NCBI GenBank assembly: GCA_052168315.1
Contig: JBQLZO010000097.1
Coordinates: 1-64,000, forward strand
Source of the DNA: JBQLZO01 sp052168315
GTDB taxonomy: Bacteria; Planctomycetota; Phycisphaerae; Phycisphaerales; UBA1924
Reading direction: 5' to 3'
DNA: 64,000 nucleotides
How positions within the stretch are numbered: position 1 is the stretch's first letter; each line of letters opens with the position of its first letter. The notes below the pieces were generated by a model that saw only the letters and a program-made list of their open reading frames with translations, did not search any database and was not told the DNA's origin. Shown piece after piece: positions 57,320 to 64,000 of the stretch. Position numbers and translations under genes: made by a program.

Positions 57320-59104
57320 TCAGTTGTAGCTGATCCTGGGATCGGCGATGGCGTACAGGATGTCGGCGATGAGCAGCGCCAGCAGGTTGGTGGCGCCGAT
57401 CATCATGGTGGTGGCCAGCAGGAGCTCGCGGTCGCGGAGGTAGATCGCGTCGATCACAAGCGAGCCCATCCCGGGGATCGAGAAGATCCGCTCGATCACG
57501 ACCGAGCCCGCGAGCATGGCGGGGAAGATCGATGCGAACATGGTGATCAGCGGGAGCAGTGAGTTGCGGAACACATGGCGGAAGACGATGTCCCTGTCCA
57601 TCACGCCCTTGGCCTTGGCTGTGCGGACATAATCGGCGTTGAAATTGTCGAGCATCGCCGCGCGGGTCTGCTTCGAGAGCACGGCGAAGCCACCGTAGAC
57701 GAGGCACGCGACGGGGAGGGCCATGTGCCAGAGCGTGTCGAGCAGATAGCCGCGCTGGAACACGCCATCGGCATCCCGCCCCGGGAGGAAGAGCATCGTG
57801 CCCGACTCGGCCGAGTGGAGCCCGGCGACCGGGAACCACCCGAGGTATCGATCGTTGGCGAGATACCCCACGGCGAGCACGCCAGCCCACACGACCGGCA
57901 CCGACCACAACGCGACCAGCCCCGCCCCGATGCCGACATCGAGGAATGTGCCCGCGCGAGACGCCGCGAGCATCCCCAGCGGGATCGCGATGATGTAGAT
58001 GATCGGGAAGGCCACCGAATTGAGCATCAGGGTGATGGGCAGCGCATCGCCGACGAGCTCCATCACGGGGCGATTGCGCGAGAACGAGACGCCGAAGTCC
58101 GGCGGGGCCACGCTCACGAGCCCGGGGATGATCCAGAAGCCCGCCTCCCGGAACGGCTTGGCGATGAACACGCTCTCGAGGCGGGCGCGCTCCTGGAGTG
58201 CCAGTTCGTACTCGCCCAGCGCGGCCTCGCCCGCTTCCCTGACCCGTGCGAGCGCCTCCTGCTGCTCGGGCGTCTCGGCGGCGGGCGTGTGGCGCTCGAA
58301 CACGCTCTCGCGTGCGTTGCCCTTGCGATCGAACGCGCCCGGCAGATCCGCGACATCGGCATAGACCTGCAGCGCTTCTTTCAACTCGGTCCGGGCCTGC
58401 ACGAAGGTGCCGCGGGCCATCGCCCAGTCCTGGGCGCCGCGCCGGTACACCGTCGTCCGATCCTCGGCGATCGTTGCGATCGGCTGAGATGCCGCCAGCG
58501 CGGCGCCATCGCCAGCGACCGGGGAGAACACACCGCCCATGTCCGCGACGATGCGGAGGTATCGCGGATCGGCGTCGCCACCCTCGGGCTCGGGCGAGCC
58601 GATTCTGATCTCCGCGATCTCCTGCCCGGCGATCACCGGGGTGCCGGCGTCGACGAGCCATGCATCGAGCACAGCGCCGGGCGCGAGGTCCGCCGGGGTG
58701 AGCACTTCTGTGGTGCGGAACTCGTAGGGCTCGACGCCCGGCGGCTGCGGGATCGGCTCGTCGACCGCGTACCACGATCCGGCGAGCATCGGCGGGTCGA
58801 GCATCTTGGGAGGGCGGATGAACTCGCCGGTGGGGTCGATCTGCTCGCGCGAACCGAATTTGATCGGGCTGATCCGCCCGAGCCAGCGGAGGTATTGCAC
58901 GACAGGCGGGTCATCGAGTCCGTACCGCTCCTCGAGGTAAGCCTCCTGCAGCGCTCGGCTGGACGCTTCCATCTGTCCCCCCGCGACGCGGAGCGAGGCA
59001 CCCACGCCGCCGGGTGAGAGCGCGATCAGCATGAACACAAGGAAGGTGATCCCGATCAGCGTCGGGATCATGAGCAGCAGTCGCCTGAGGATATAGGTGG
59101 TCAT
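57320..59104 (-). CDS. DppB-type ABC permease with an inserted lipoyl-like (BSH) and coiled-coil domain
   Basis: The 594-residue protein starts as a DppB (MTTYILRRLLLMIPTLIGIT) and ends as one (MGSLVIDAIYLRDRELL, ADPRISYN). The usual junction of YLRWLG and DFGVSF is split at residue 80 by about 250 residues. This block has two half-motifs of a barrel-sandwich hybrid (AVLDAWLVDAGTPVIAGQEI near 144-163; VFSPVAGDGAALAASQPI near 192-209) without a modifiable lysine, and then a coiled coil (about 235-315). The loop that it interrupts is extracytoplasmic, so the insert lies in the periplasm, where it may touch the binding protein or an outer-membrane partner. Confidence 0.88.
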   Translation of the reverse strand: MTTYILRRLLLMIPTLIGITFLVFMLIALSPGGVGASLRVAGGQMEASSRALQEAYLEERYGLDDPPVVQYLRWLGRISPIKFGSREQIDPTGEFIRPPKMLDPPMLAGSWYAVDEPIPQPPGVEPYEFRTTEVLTPADLAPGAVLDAWLVDAGTPVIAGQEIAEIRIGSPEPEGGDADPRYLRIVADMGGVFSPVAGDGAALAASQPIATIAEDRTTVYRRGAQDWAMARGTFVQARTELKEALQVYADVADLPGAFDRKGNARESVFERHTPAAETPEQQEALARVREAGEAALGEYELALQERARLESVFIAKPFREAGFWIIPGLVSVAPPDFGVSFSRNRPVMELVGDALPITLMLNSVAFPIIYIIAIPLGMLAASRAGTFLDVGIGAGLVALWSVPVVWAGVLAVGYLANDRYLGWFPVAGLHSAESGTMLFLPGRDADGVFQRGYLLDTLWHMALPVACLVYGGFAVLSKQTRAAMLDNFNADYVRTAKAKGVMDRDIVFRHVFRNSLLPLITMFASIFPAMLAGSVVIERIFSIPGMGSLVIDAIYLRDRELLLATTMMIGATNLLALLIADILYAIADPRISYN

Positions 59105-59177
59105 GGCCGCCGATTCTTCCTGGGGTGGACGGAACGATCCGGGGTCAGGCGCGATCCGACGATCGCGGCTGGATCCA

Positions 59178-61112
59178 TCACGGCTGGGCCTTCAGGAACA
59201 TCTCGAACTTGTCGATCCCGACGGGATAAGGGTGGAAGTTGCCAACGCGATTGTTGACGAACCGGATCCACGGGAGATTGAGCAGGAAGGTGTACGGCTG
59301 GTCCTCGTGCAGGATGGCGTGGATCTCCTGCCAGATCTCCTGGCGCTGCTCGTAGTCGATCGTCGATCGTCCCCGGTCGATGAGTTCATCCACGCGGGGG
59401 TTCCGGTACTGCACGAAGTTGTCGCCCTGGTTGCGGACGGCGTCGGTGTGCCAGAGCTGGCGCGGATCGGACTCCGGCGCCGACCACGACCACGCGAGCG
59501 TCAGCGAATCGAAGTCGCGGTTGTCCATTTTCTCCAGCAGGATGGCCCACTCCACCACATCGATCTCGCAGACGATGCCCACGCGGGCGCACTGGTCGGC
59601 GAGGTACCTGCCCACACGCGGGCCCAGCGAGGAACCGGTCGAGTAGGTGAACTGGAAGGTGAAGCGATCGCCGCGCTCGTTCGTGAGCACGCCATCGCCG
59701 GTGCGGTCGATCCAGCCCGCTTCGGTCAGCAGGCGGCGCGCCTCCTCGACATCGAACGCCACCGGCTCGATGTCTGGGTTGGACTGCTTCGTCGCGGGGC
59801 TGAACGGGCCCGTCGCGACGCTCGCGAGACCCTCGTAGAAGTCGCGGTTGATCCGCTCGCGATCCATGAGCATCGTCATCGCCCGGCGGACCCGGGGATC
59901 AGCGAAGGGCGTGGGCCGCCCGTTCCGCTCGCCGCAGTTCCACCCGATGAACGCGTATCCGGACTTCATGTTCGGCCACGCGTGCTGCGTCCCGATCTCG
60001 GCGAATCGCTGGTCGCGCTCCATCGCGGCGAACTGCTCCGGGGTCGCGCGGATCAGGTCGGTGGTCTGGTTCTGGAAGGCGGTGAGCCTCGCCACATTGT
60101 CGGTGATCACATTGAAGCGCATCTCATCGACCGGCGGGCGGCGCCCCCAGTACTGCTCGTTGCGCACCAGCCGCAACGGCGTTCCGGGGCGCCACTGGGC
60201 ATCCACATCGGTCGACTCGAGGCGATACGCGCCCGATCCCATCAGCAGAGAGGTCGACTGGTTGATCTGCGTGGGCGTGAACTGCGTGTAGAAGTGCTTC
60301 GGCAGGATGGGGTTGCGCAGGGCGACCGTCGCGTTGGAGTACACGGCTTCCTTGAACTTGAACTCGACGACCCGTTCGCTGATCACCTCGACGCTCTCAA
60401 ACTGCGGCATCGTGGAACGGGCGCGCTCGGCCTCGATCGCGGGATTGAACACGAACTCCTCGAAGGTCCAGCGCACATCCTCGCCGGTGACCGGCATGCC
60501 GTCGGAGAAGCGGGCCCGATCGCGGATCTTGACCCGCAGCCACATGCCCTCGGGGTCCATCTGCCACGCCTCGGCGAGCCACCCCTCCATCTCGAGCGTG
60601 ACTGAGTCGTAGTTTGCCAGCTGCTCGCACACGATCTCCTCGACGACCCGGCGCCCGTAGACATCGGAGTAGACATACGGCGTCAGCTTGGTCATCTGCG
60701 CTTCGAATGTCTCGGTGAACGCGCCACCCTCGCGGAATCCCTCCATGTCTTCCGGGGGATTGACGGGCTCCCAGCGCTCCGGCCATGTGACCGGAACGCC
60801 CGGGCGAGCCCACGATTCGTCACGCCCGAGCACCTGGGGGATGCCATCCGATCCCGCGCCGTTGCCCGCTCCGGTGTTCATGGCCGCGAGCCGCGCCAGC
60901 AGCGCATCGAGATCGGCCGAATTCCCTGAGCCCGACTCGATCTGCCGGCGGACCTGGCTCACCGCCCGTTCGACCTCGTCGATCTTCTGCGTTAGCAGCT
61001 GCGTGTCCGCGAAGCGCCGATCCTCCTGGAACATGTTCATCACGACGAACAACAGCGTCAGACCCGCAATCAGCACGACCACGAAGTCCTTGAAGCCGAA
61101 CTTGTTCTGCAT
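59178..61112 (-). CDS. Membrane-anchored peptide-type ABC substrate-binding protein
   Basis: The start at 61112 (MQNKFGFKDFVVVLIAG) gives 644 residues. One membrane helix (9-27) is followed by a short coiled coil (about 30-65), then the extracytoplasmic solute-binding family 5 fold (from about 115: GWLAEAWQMDPEGMWLRVKI, FSDGMPVTGEDVRWTFE, GSGAYRLESTD, ARRLLTEAGWIDRTGDG, LAWSWSAPESDP). The helix replaces the usual lipobox or cleavable signal. It should capture peptides or nickel-like ligands for the adjacent permeases. An inverted repeat at 61228-61242 lies in the 154-base gap upstream. Confidence 0.9.
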   Translation of the reverse strand: MQNKFGFKDFVVVLIAGLTLLFVVMNMFQEDRRFADTQLLTQKIDEVERAVSQVRRQIESGSGNSADLDALLARLAAMNTGAGNGAGSDGIPQVLGRDESWARPGVPVTWPERWEPVNPPEDMEGFREGGAFTETFEAQMTKLTPYVYSDVYGRRVVEEIVCEQLANYDSVTLEMEGWLAEAWQMDPEGMWLRVKIRDRARFSDGMPVTGEDVRWTFEEFVFNPAIEAERARSTMPQFESVEVISERVVEFKFKEAVYSNATVALRNPILPKHFYTQFTPTQINQSTSLLMGSGAYRLESTDVDAQWRPGTPLRLVRNEQYWGRRPPVDEMRFNVITDNVARLTAFQNQTTDLIRATPEQFAAMERDQRFAEIGTQHAWPNMKSGYAFIGWNCGERNGRPTPFADPRVRRAMTMLMDRERINRDFYEGLASVATGPFSPATKQSNPDIEPVAFDVEEARRLLTEAGWIDRTGDGVLTNERGDRFTFQFTYSTGSSLGPRVGRYLADQCARVGIVCEIDVVEWAILLEKMDNRDFDSLTLAWSWSAPESDPRQLWHTDAVRNQGDNFVQYRNPRVDELIDRGRSTIDYEQRQEIWQEIHAILHEDQPYTFLLNLPWIRFVNNRVGNFHPYPVGIDKFEMFLKAQP

Positions 61113-61227
61113 GACCTTGCGCTCCCTTGCCCGGGGTGGATGGGCGGGGAGTGGCACCCCGGCTCCGCGGCCCGGCTGTGATTGTTCCCCGAACGGGCTC
61201 GGGGGTCTTCTGGACCCGCACAGATCC

Positions 61228-61242
61228 TTCACAGGATGTGAA
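61228..61242. repeat. Short inverted repeat between the third permease and the binding protein
   Basis: TTCACA and TGTGAA flank GGA. It lies 25 bases past the upstream permease stop and 116 bases before the binding-protein start. It could be an operator or a processing hairpin. Confidence 0.3.
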
Positions 61243-61266
61243 TGCCTCGTGCGGTGCTCTCCCAAC

Positions 61267-62658
61267 CTAGTTGCGAGAGCGTTTCGGATCAAACGCTTCC
61301 CGGAGCGCCTCGCCAACGAAGTTGAGCGCGAGCAGCGTCACGGCCAGCATCAGGCACGGGAAGAAAATGAGCCACCAGCGTACCCGGATGGGGTTGAGTT
61401 CCTTCAGCCCCTCCGCCGCCAGATTGCCCCATGAGGGCAGCGGGGGCTTGACGCCGATCCCCAGAAACGAGAGGAAAGACTCCTGCAGAATCGCCTGCGG
61501 CACCGTGAGGGTGGCGTACACGATGATGGGGCCGACCAGATTCGGGAGCAGGTGCCGGACGAACTGGCGCGACCCGGGGACCCCCATCGCCCGGGCGGCT
61601 TCCATGAACGGCTGCTCCTTGAGCGAGAGCACCTGCCCGCGGATCACGCGGGCCATGGTCAGCCACGAGACGCCGCCGATCGCCACGAGCAGGATGATGA
61701 CCTCCAAGAGCATCAGGGTGCCCTGGCTCACATCGCGCGGGCGGTACCGGGGATCGGCGTCGATCTCGCTCCGGATGCGCTCGTACAACTCCGGGTCCTC
61801 GCGGATCATCTCGAGCACCCGTCGGGTGGTCGGTTCCACGCCCCGCTCCTCCGCGATCGGGATCGCCCGTTCGACCATCGCGGCCTGGCGGGCGCCCTGC
61901 TTCGAGACGAACTCGCCGATCGCCGCATCTCCGGCGACGGCGAGCAGGACGACCAGGAGCACATACGGCAGGCCGTAGAGGACATCCACGACGCGCATCA
62001 TCAGCGCATCGACGCGCCCGCCCAGCGATGCGGCGAGGGCGCCATACAGGGTTCCGATCGTGACCGAGATGAGCGCGGCCGCCAGTCCGATGCCGATCGA
62101 GACGCCTCCGCCCGCGAGGATGCGGACGAACAGCGATCGCCCGAGCGCATCGGTTCCCATGAGGTAGAACGGGCGGGCCGCCTCGCTTTCGTCGGGCGCG
62201 GGATCCGGCGCCTCCTCGATCGGAACGCCCATGTCCGCCGCCAGCGCCGACCGGGCCCGTGCCTCGCCTTCGGCGTCGAGGCGTGTGCGCTCATCGTCGG
62301 AATGGGGCGCCCAGGCCGGAGGGAGGAGCAGCGCGTGCTGCGCCCCGCTGCGGAACGGGGGAACGGACTCCGGTGGAGTGAACCACCCCAGTGTCCACGG
62401 CATGGTGCCGAGGCTCGCCATGACCATGACGCCGAGCACCACGAGCCCGAGGATGCCGGCCGGCGATCGCGTCAGCGGATTCCGGCGCTGGACCGGGGGC
62501 GCCGAGATCGCGAGCACGGCTCCGCCATCGCCGGTCTGCATCGATGCTCGAACCCCGACCGTGTCGCCTTGGGAGAGCGGCGCGGCGGACGCATCGCGGT
62601 GGGGATCACGGGGATCGCGCTCGACGTTGCTCGCAGGATCCGACGATGGCTCTGGCAT
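61267..62658 (-). CDS. Second DppC/OppC-type ABC permease with loop insertion
   Basis: The start at 62658 (MPEPSSDPASN) gives 463 residues. About 60 disordered residues precede the first helix (GILGLVVLGVMVMASLG). The core has GTDALGRSLFVRILAGG, the coupling segment AARAMGVPGSRQFVRHLLPN and SFLSFLGIGVKPPLPSWG. Two insertions stand out: about 80 residues between the first helix and the GTD motif, and about 70 residues (246-315) between two core helices, the latter helical and charged. It is the first gene of the importer set; together with the copies at 55513 and 57320 the locus has two C-type permeases for one B-type. Confidence 0.88.
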   Translation of the reverse strand: MPEPSSDPASNVERDPRDPHRDASAAPLSQGDTVGVRASMQTGDGGAVLAISAPPVQRRNPLTRSPAGILGLVVLGVMVMASLGTMPWTLGWFTPPESVPPFRSGAQHALLLPPAWAPHSDDERTRLDAEGEARARSALAADMGVPIEEAPDPAPDESEAARPFYLMGTDALGRSLFVRILAGGGVSIGIGLAAALISVTIGTLYGALAASLGGRVDALMMRVVDVLYGLPYVLLVVLLAVAGDAAIGEFVSKQGARQAAMVERAIPIAEERGVEPTTRRVLEMIREDPELYERIRSEIDADPRYRPRDVSQGTLMLLEVIILLVAIGGVSWLTMARVIRGQVLSLKEQPFMEAARAMGVPGSRQFVRHLLPNLVGPIIVYATLTVPQAILQESFLSFLGIGVKPPLPSWGNLAAEGLKELNPIRVRWWLIFFPCLMLAVTLLALNFVGEALREAFDPKRSRN

Positions 62659-62769
62659 GCCGCGAGCATAACCGAGGCGCGGAACTCCGGCAGCACGAGC
62701 GCGGTTCGAGCCCGGACTTCGCTCGATCGTTCGGCGAAGTGCCTCGGGATGCACCGGGCGCAGAATCGA

Positions 62770-63927
62770 TCAGGGTTGTCCGCCATCGCCGCGACGATCG
62801 CGCCGGGGCGGGCGCGCAATGTCGGGCCGCCCCCCGCGCGGGACATCCCGATCCGCCCCGCGGTGTGCGGTGTCATCTTCCTCGCTCACGCCCCGCGGCG
62901 CGGGCGCCCCCGGATCCTGGTCCGGACGAGGCGAGCGGAGCGATCGTTCGATCTCTTCCAGGCGTTCATCGATGATTCGATCGCGGCTCTCGAGCATGTT
63001 CATGTGCTGGCGGCGCGCTTCCGAGAGGCGCTGCTCCATGTGGTGAAGCCGATGCGCCAGAATCGCCATCCGGGCCTCGTACCCCGCGGCGATCCGGTCT
63101 CGCAACACCGAACGCTCCGCATCGTCGAGCGGGGAACCCCGTTCCGCGAGCCGCCCGGCCAGCAGCCGCAGTTCTCGATCGGCTCGATCGAGTCGCAGCG
63201 CGAACTCGAATCCCTGTCGATCCGACGCGGCTCGCTGCGCCTGCTCGTGGAGCATCCGTTCGAATCGTTCCGGATTGTTCGCACGGAGCCGTTCCAGCTC
63301 CGCCCACAGCAGAGGATTCGTCTCTCGGATGAATGATCGGAGCGCCTCGAGCCGCTCGGGCACCGCTCCGCCACGGTCGCGATCGGCAGGGCGATTGTGC
63401 CGATCACCCGCGGGATCACCAAGTCGCCCGGGGCGAGGGCCATCGGCGGCCATGTCGGGGTGATCGGGCCAGTGGTCGGGGCGGATCGCCCCGCGTTGAT
63501 CGGTGTTCGGGACTGACCCTTCGATATCGGGCATCGGCCCGCGCCGGAGCCGGTTGCCCTGGAGTTCGCGCCATGAGCGAAGAAGCCGAAGCCGATCATC
63601 GGCACGCAGCGCCTGCCCCGCCTCTTCCAATCCGACTCCGTCGTCTATCGCCCTCAGAGCGTCCGCGAGCCTCTCGCGTTCGGCATTGAGCTCCTCGAGC
63701 CGGTGCCGCAACGCCCTTCGGGCATCTTCGCCCGAGAGTTCCTCTTGGCGCGGCGCCTCGCGGAGGCGCGGAGCAGCATCTTCCCGCGTGCCGTGGTCGA
63801 CCGAACGACGGCGCGGCGGCTCAGGCCCCTGGGCACCGGCCGGCACGGCGATGAGCATCGCGATGCCAAGCACAGGGGCCAACAGCAGACGGAAGTTTGT
63901 GGTCTTGGCCATAATTGTACGGAGCAT
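62770..63927 (-). CDS. Secreted coiled-coil protein of unknown function
   Basis: The ATG at 63927 overlaps the stop of an upstream reading frame as TGATG and has GGAGG about ten bases before it; a GTG one codon earlier and an ATG at 63912 are alternatives. The product has about 385 residues with a signal peptide (ending near PAGAQ), an Arg/Glu-rich helical region (about 50-120), a disordered Asp/Pro-rich stretch, and a second long coiled coil (about 215-330) that ends in a Pro/Arg/Asp-rich tail. The high Arg/Glu content is typical of periplasmic LTXXQ-like or structural proteins, but I do not recognise the family. Confidence 0.6.
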   Translation of the reverse strand: MLRTIMAKTTNFRLLLAPVLGIAMLIAVPAGAQGPEPPRRRSVDHGTREDAAPRLREAPRQEELSGEDARRALRHRLEELNAERERLADALRAIDDGVGLEEAGQALRADDRLRLLRSWRELQGNRLRRGPMPDIEGSVPNTDQRGAIRPDHWPDHPDMAADGPRPGRLGDPAGDRHNRPADRDRGGAVPERLEALRSFIRETNPLLWAELERLRANNPERFERMLHEQAQRAASDRQGFEFALRLDRADRELRLLAGRLAERGSPLDDAERSVLRDRIAAGYEARMAILAHRLHHMEQRLSEARRQHMNMLESRDRIIDERLEEIERSLRSPRPDQDPGAPAPRGVSEEDDTAHRGADRDVPRGGRPDIARPPRRDRRGDGGQP

Positions 63928-64000
63928 CACAGCGTGCCCTCCGCATCGGGATTGGAGTTCGTGGAATTCAATTCAAGATCAAGCAGGTCCGATCTCATGG
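63927..64000 (-). CDS. 3' end of a further gene, coupled to the coiled-coil gene
   Basis: The minus-strand frame is open from the window edge to a TGA at 63927-63929. The last 23 residues begin at an ATG (63998) and read RSDLLDLELNSTNSNPDAEG. Because the stop overlaps the next start as TGATG, this is more likely the tail of a longer upstream gene than a peptide of its own. Its function cannot be told. Confidence 0.45.
   Translation of the reverse strand, partial: MRSDLLDLELNSTNSNPDAEGTL

Noticed and set aside
55354..57333. 659-residue plus-strand frame over the permease
   Set aside because: Arg/Asp/Glu-rich shadow of the DppC-type permease, with no signal or domain pattern.

Overview
The window is one contiguous stretch of a very GC-rich bacterial chromosome that most resembles Planctomycetota, class Phycisphaerae. 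This rests on recognisable families, not on a marker gene: several membrane proteins that open with a CxxCGYxLxGL...CPECG zinc ribbon, a prepilin-like protein with the planctomycetal N-terminal methylation motif and a C-terminal H-X(n)-DG motif, two GroEL paralogues, a MoxR/VWA/DUF58 operon followed by an ABC transporter, and futalosine-pathway menaquinone synthesis. No rRNA, tRNA or CRISPR array was seen.

Layout. 1-7055 (+): end of a RimJ-type acetyltransferase, a transglutaminase/esterase fusion, three tandem zinc-ribbon membrane paralogues, ispG and a lipase-like lipoprotein. 7102-15534 (-): a chaperone island read in the order groEL2, a 211-aa unknown, groES, a small inverted-repeat-flanked element carrying a four-helix-bundle (S23P/IVP) gene, groEL1, a membrane-anchored unknown, dnaJ, grpE and an FmdB zinc ribbon. 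15853-21716: another zinc-ribbon membrane protein (-), then on + a MoxR ATPase, mqnC (with a 22-bp perfect palindrome upstream) and an SLC13-type permease with two RCK_C domains. 21927-37445 (+): a long, tightly coupled operon of coiled-coil membrane protein, double-VWA protein, MoxR, lipoprotein, DUF58 protein, BatA-like VWA protein, large membrane protein, ABC ATPase and ABC-2 permease. 37461-42983 (-): speA, ftsH and a tail-anchored coiled-coil protein. 43444-50019: a dockerin-like small protein (+), a prepilin-like protein (-), a LacI regulator (+) and a large secreted GH13 amylase (+); two copies of one 16-bp operator lie in the divergent region. 50040-54000 (-): a TPR/gluzincin protein and a LolA-like protein. 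54266-62658 (-): an unusual peptide-type ABC importer with one ATPase, three permeases with large insertions and a membrane-anchored binding protein. 62770-64000 (-): a secreted coiled-coil protein coupled to the 3' end of a further gene.

How the parts fit. The chaperone island gathers Hsp60 and Hsp70 co-factors in one direction; removing the inverted-repeat element leaves a normal 48-nt groES-groEL gap, so it looks like an insertion. The MoxR/VWA operon has the gene content of Bat/aerotolerance-like AAA+ plus VWA systems and ends in an exporter-type ABC pair. The LacI gene probably represses itself and the divergent prepilin-like gene, with the amylase just downstream. The strongest candidates for new biology are the S23P element inside groESL, the lipoyl-like (barrel-sandwich) insertion in a DppB-type permease with the odd composition of that importer, and the repeat-derived insertion in the DUF58 protein.
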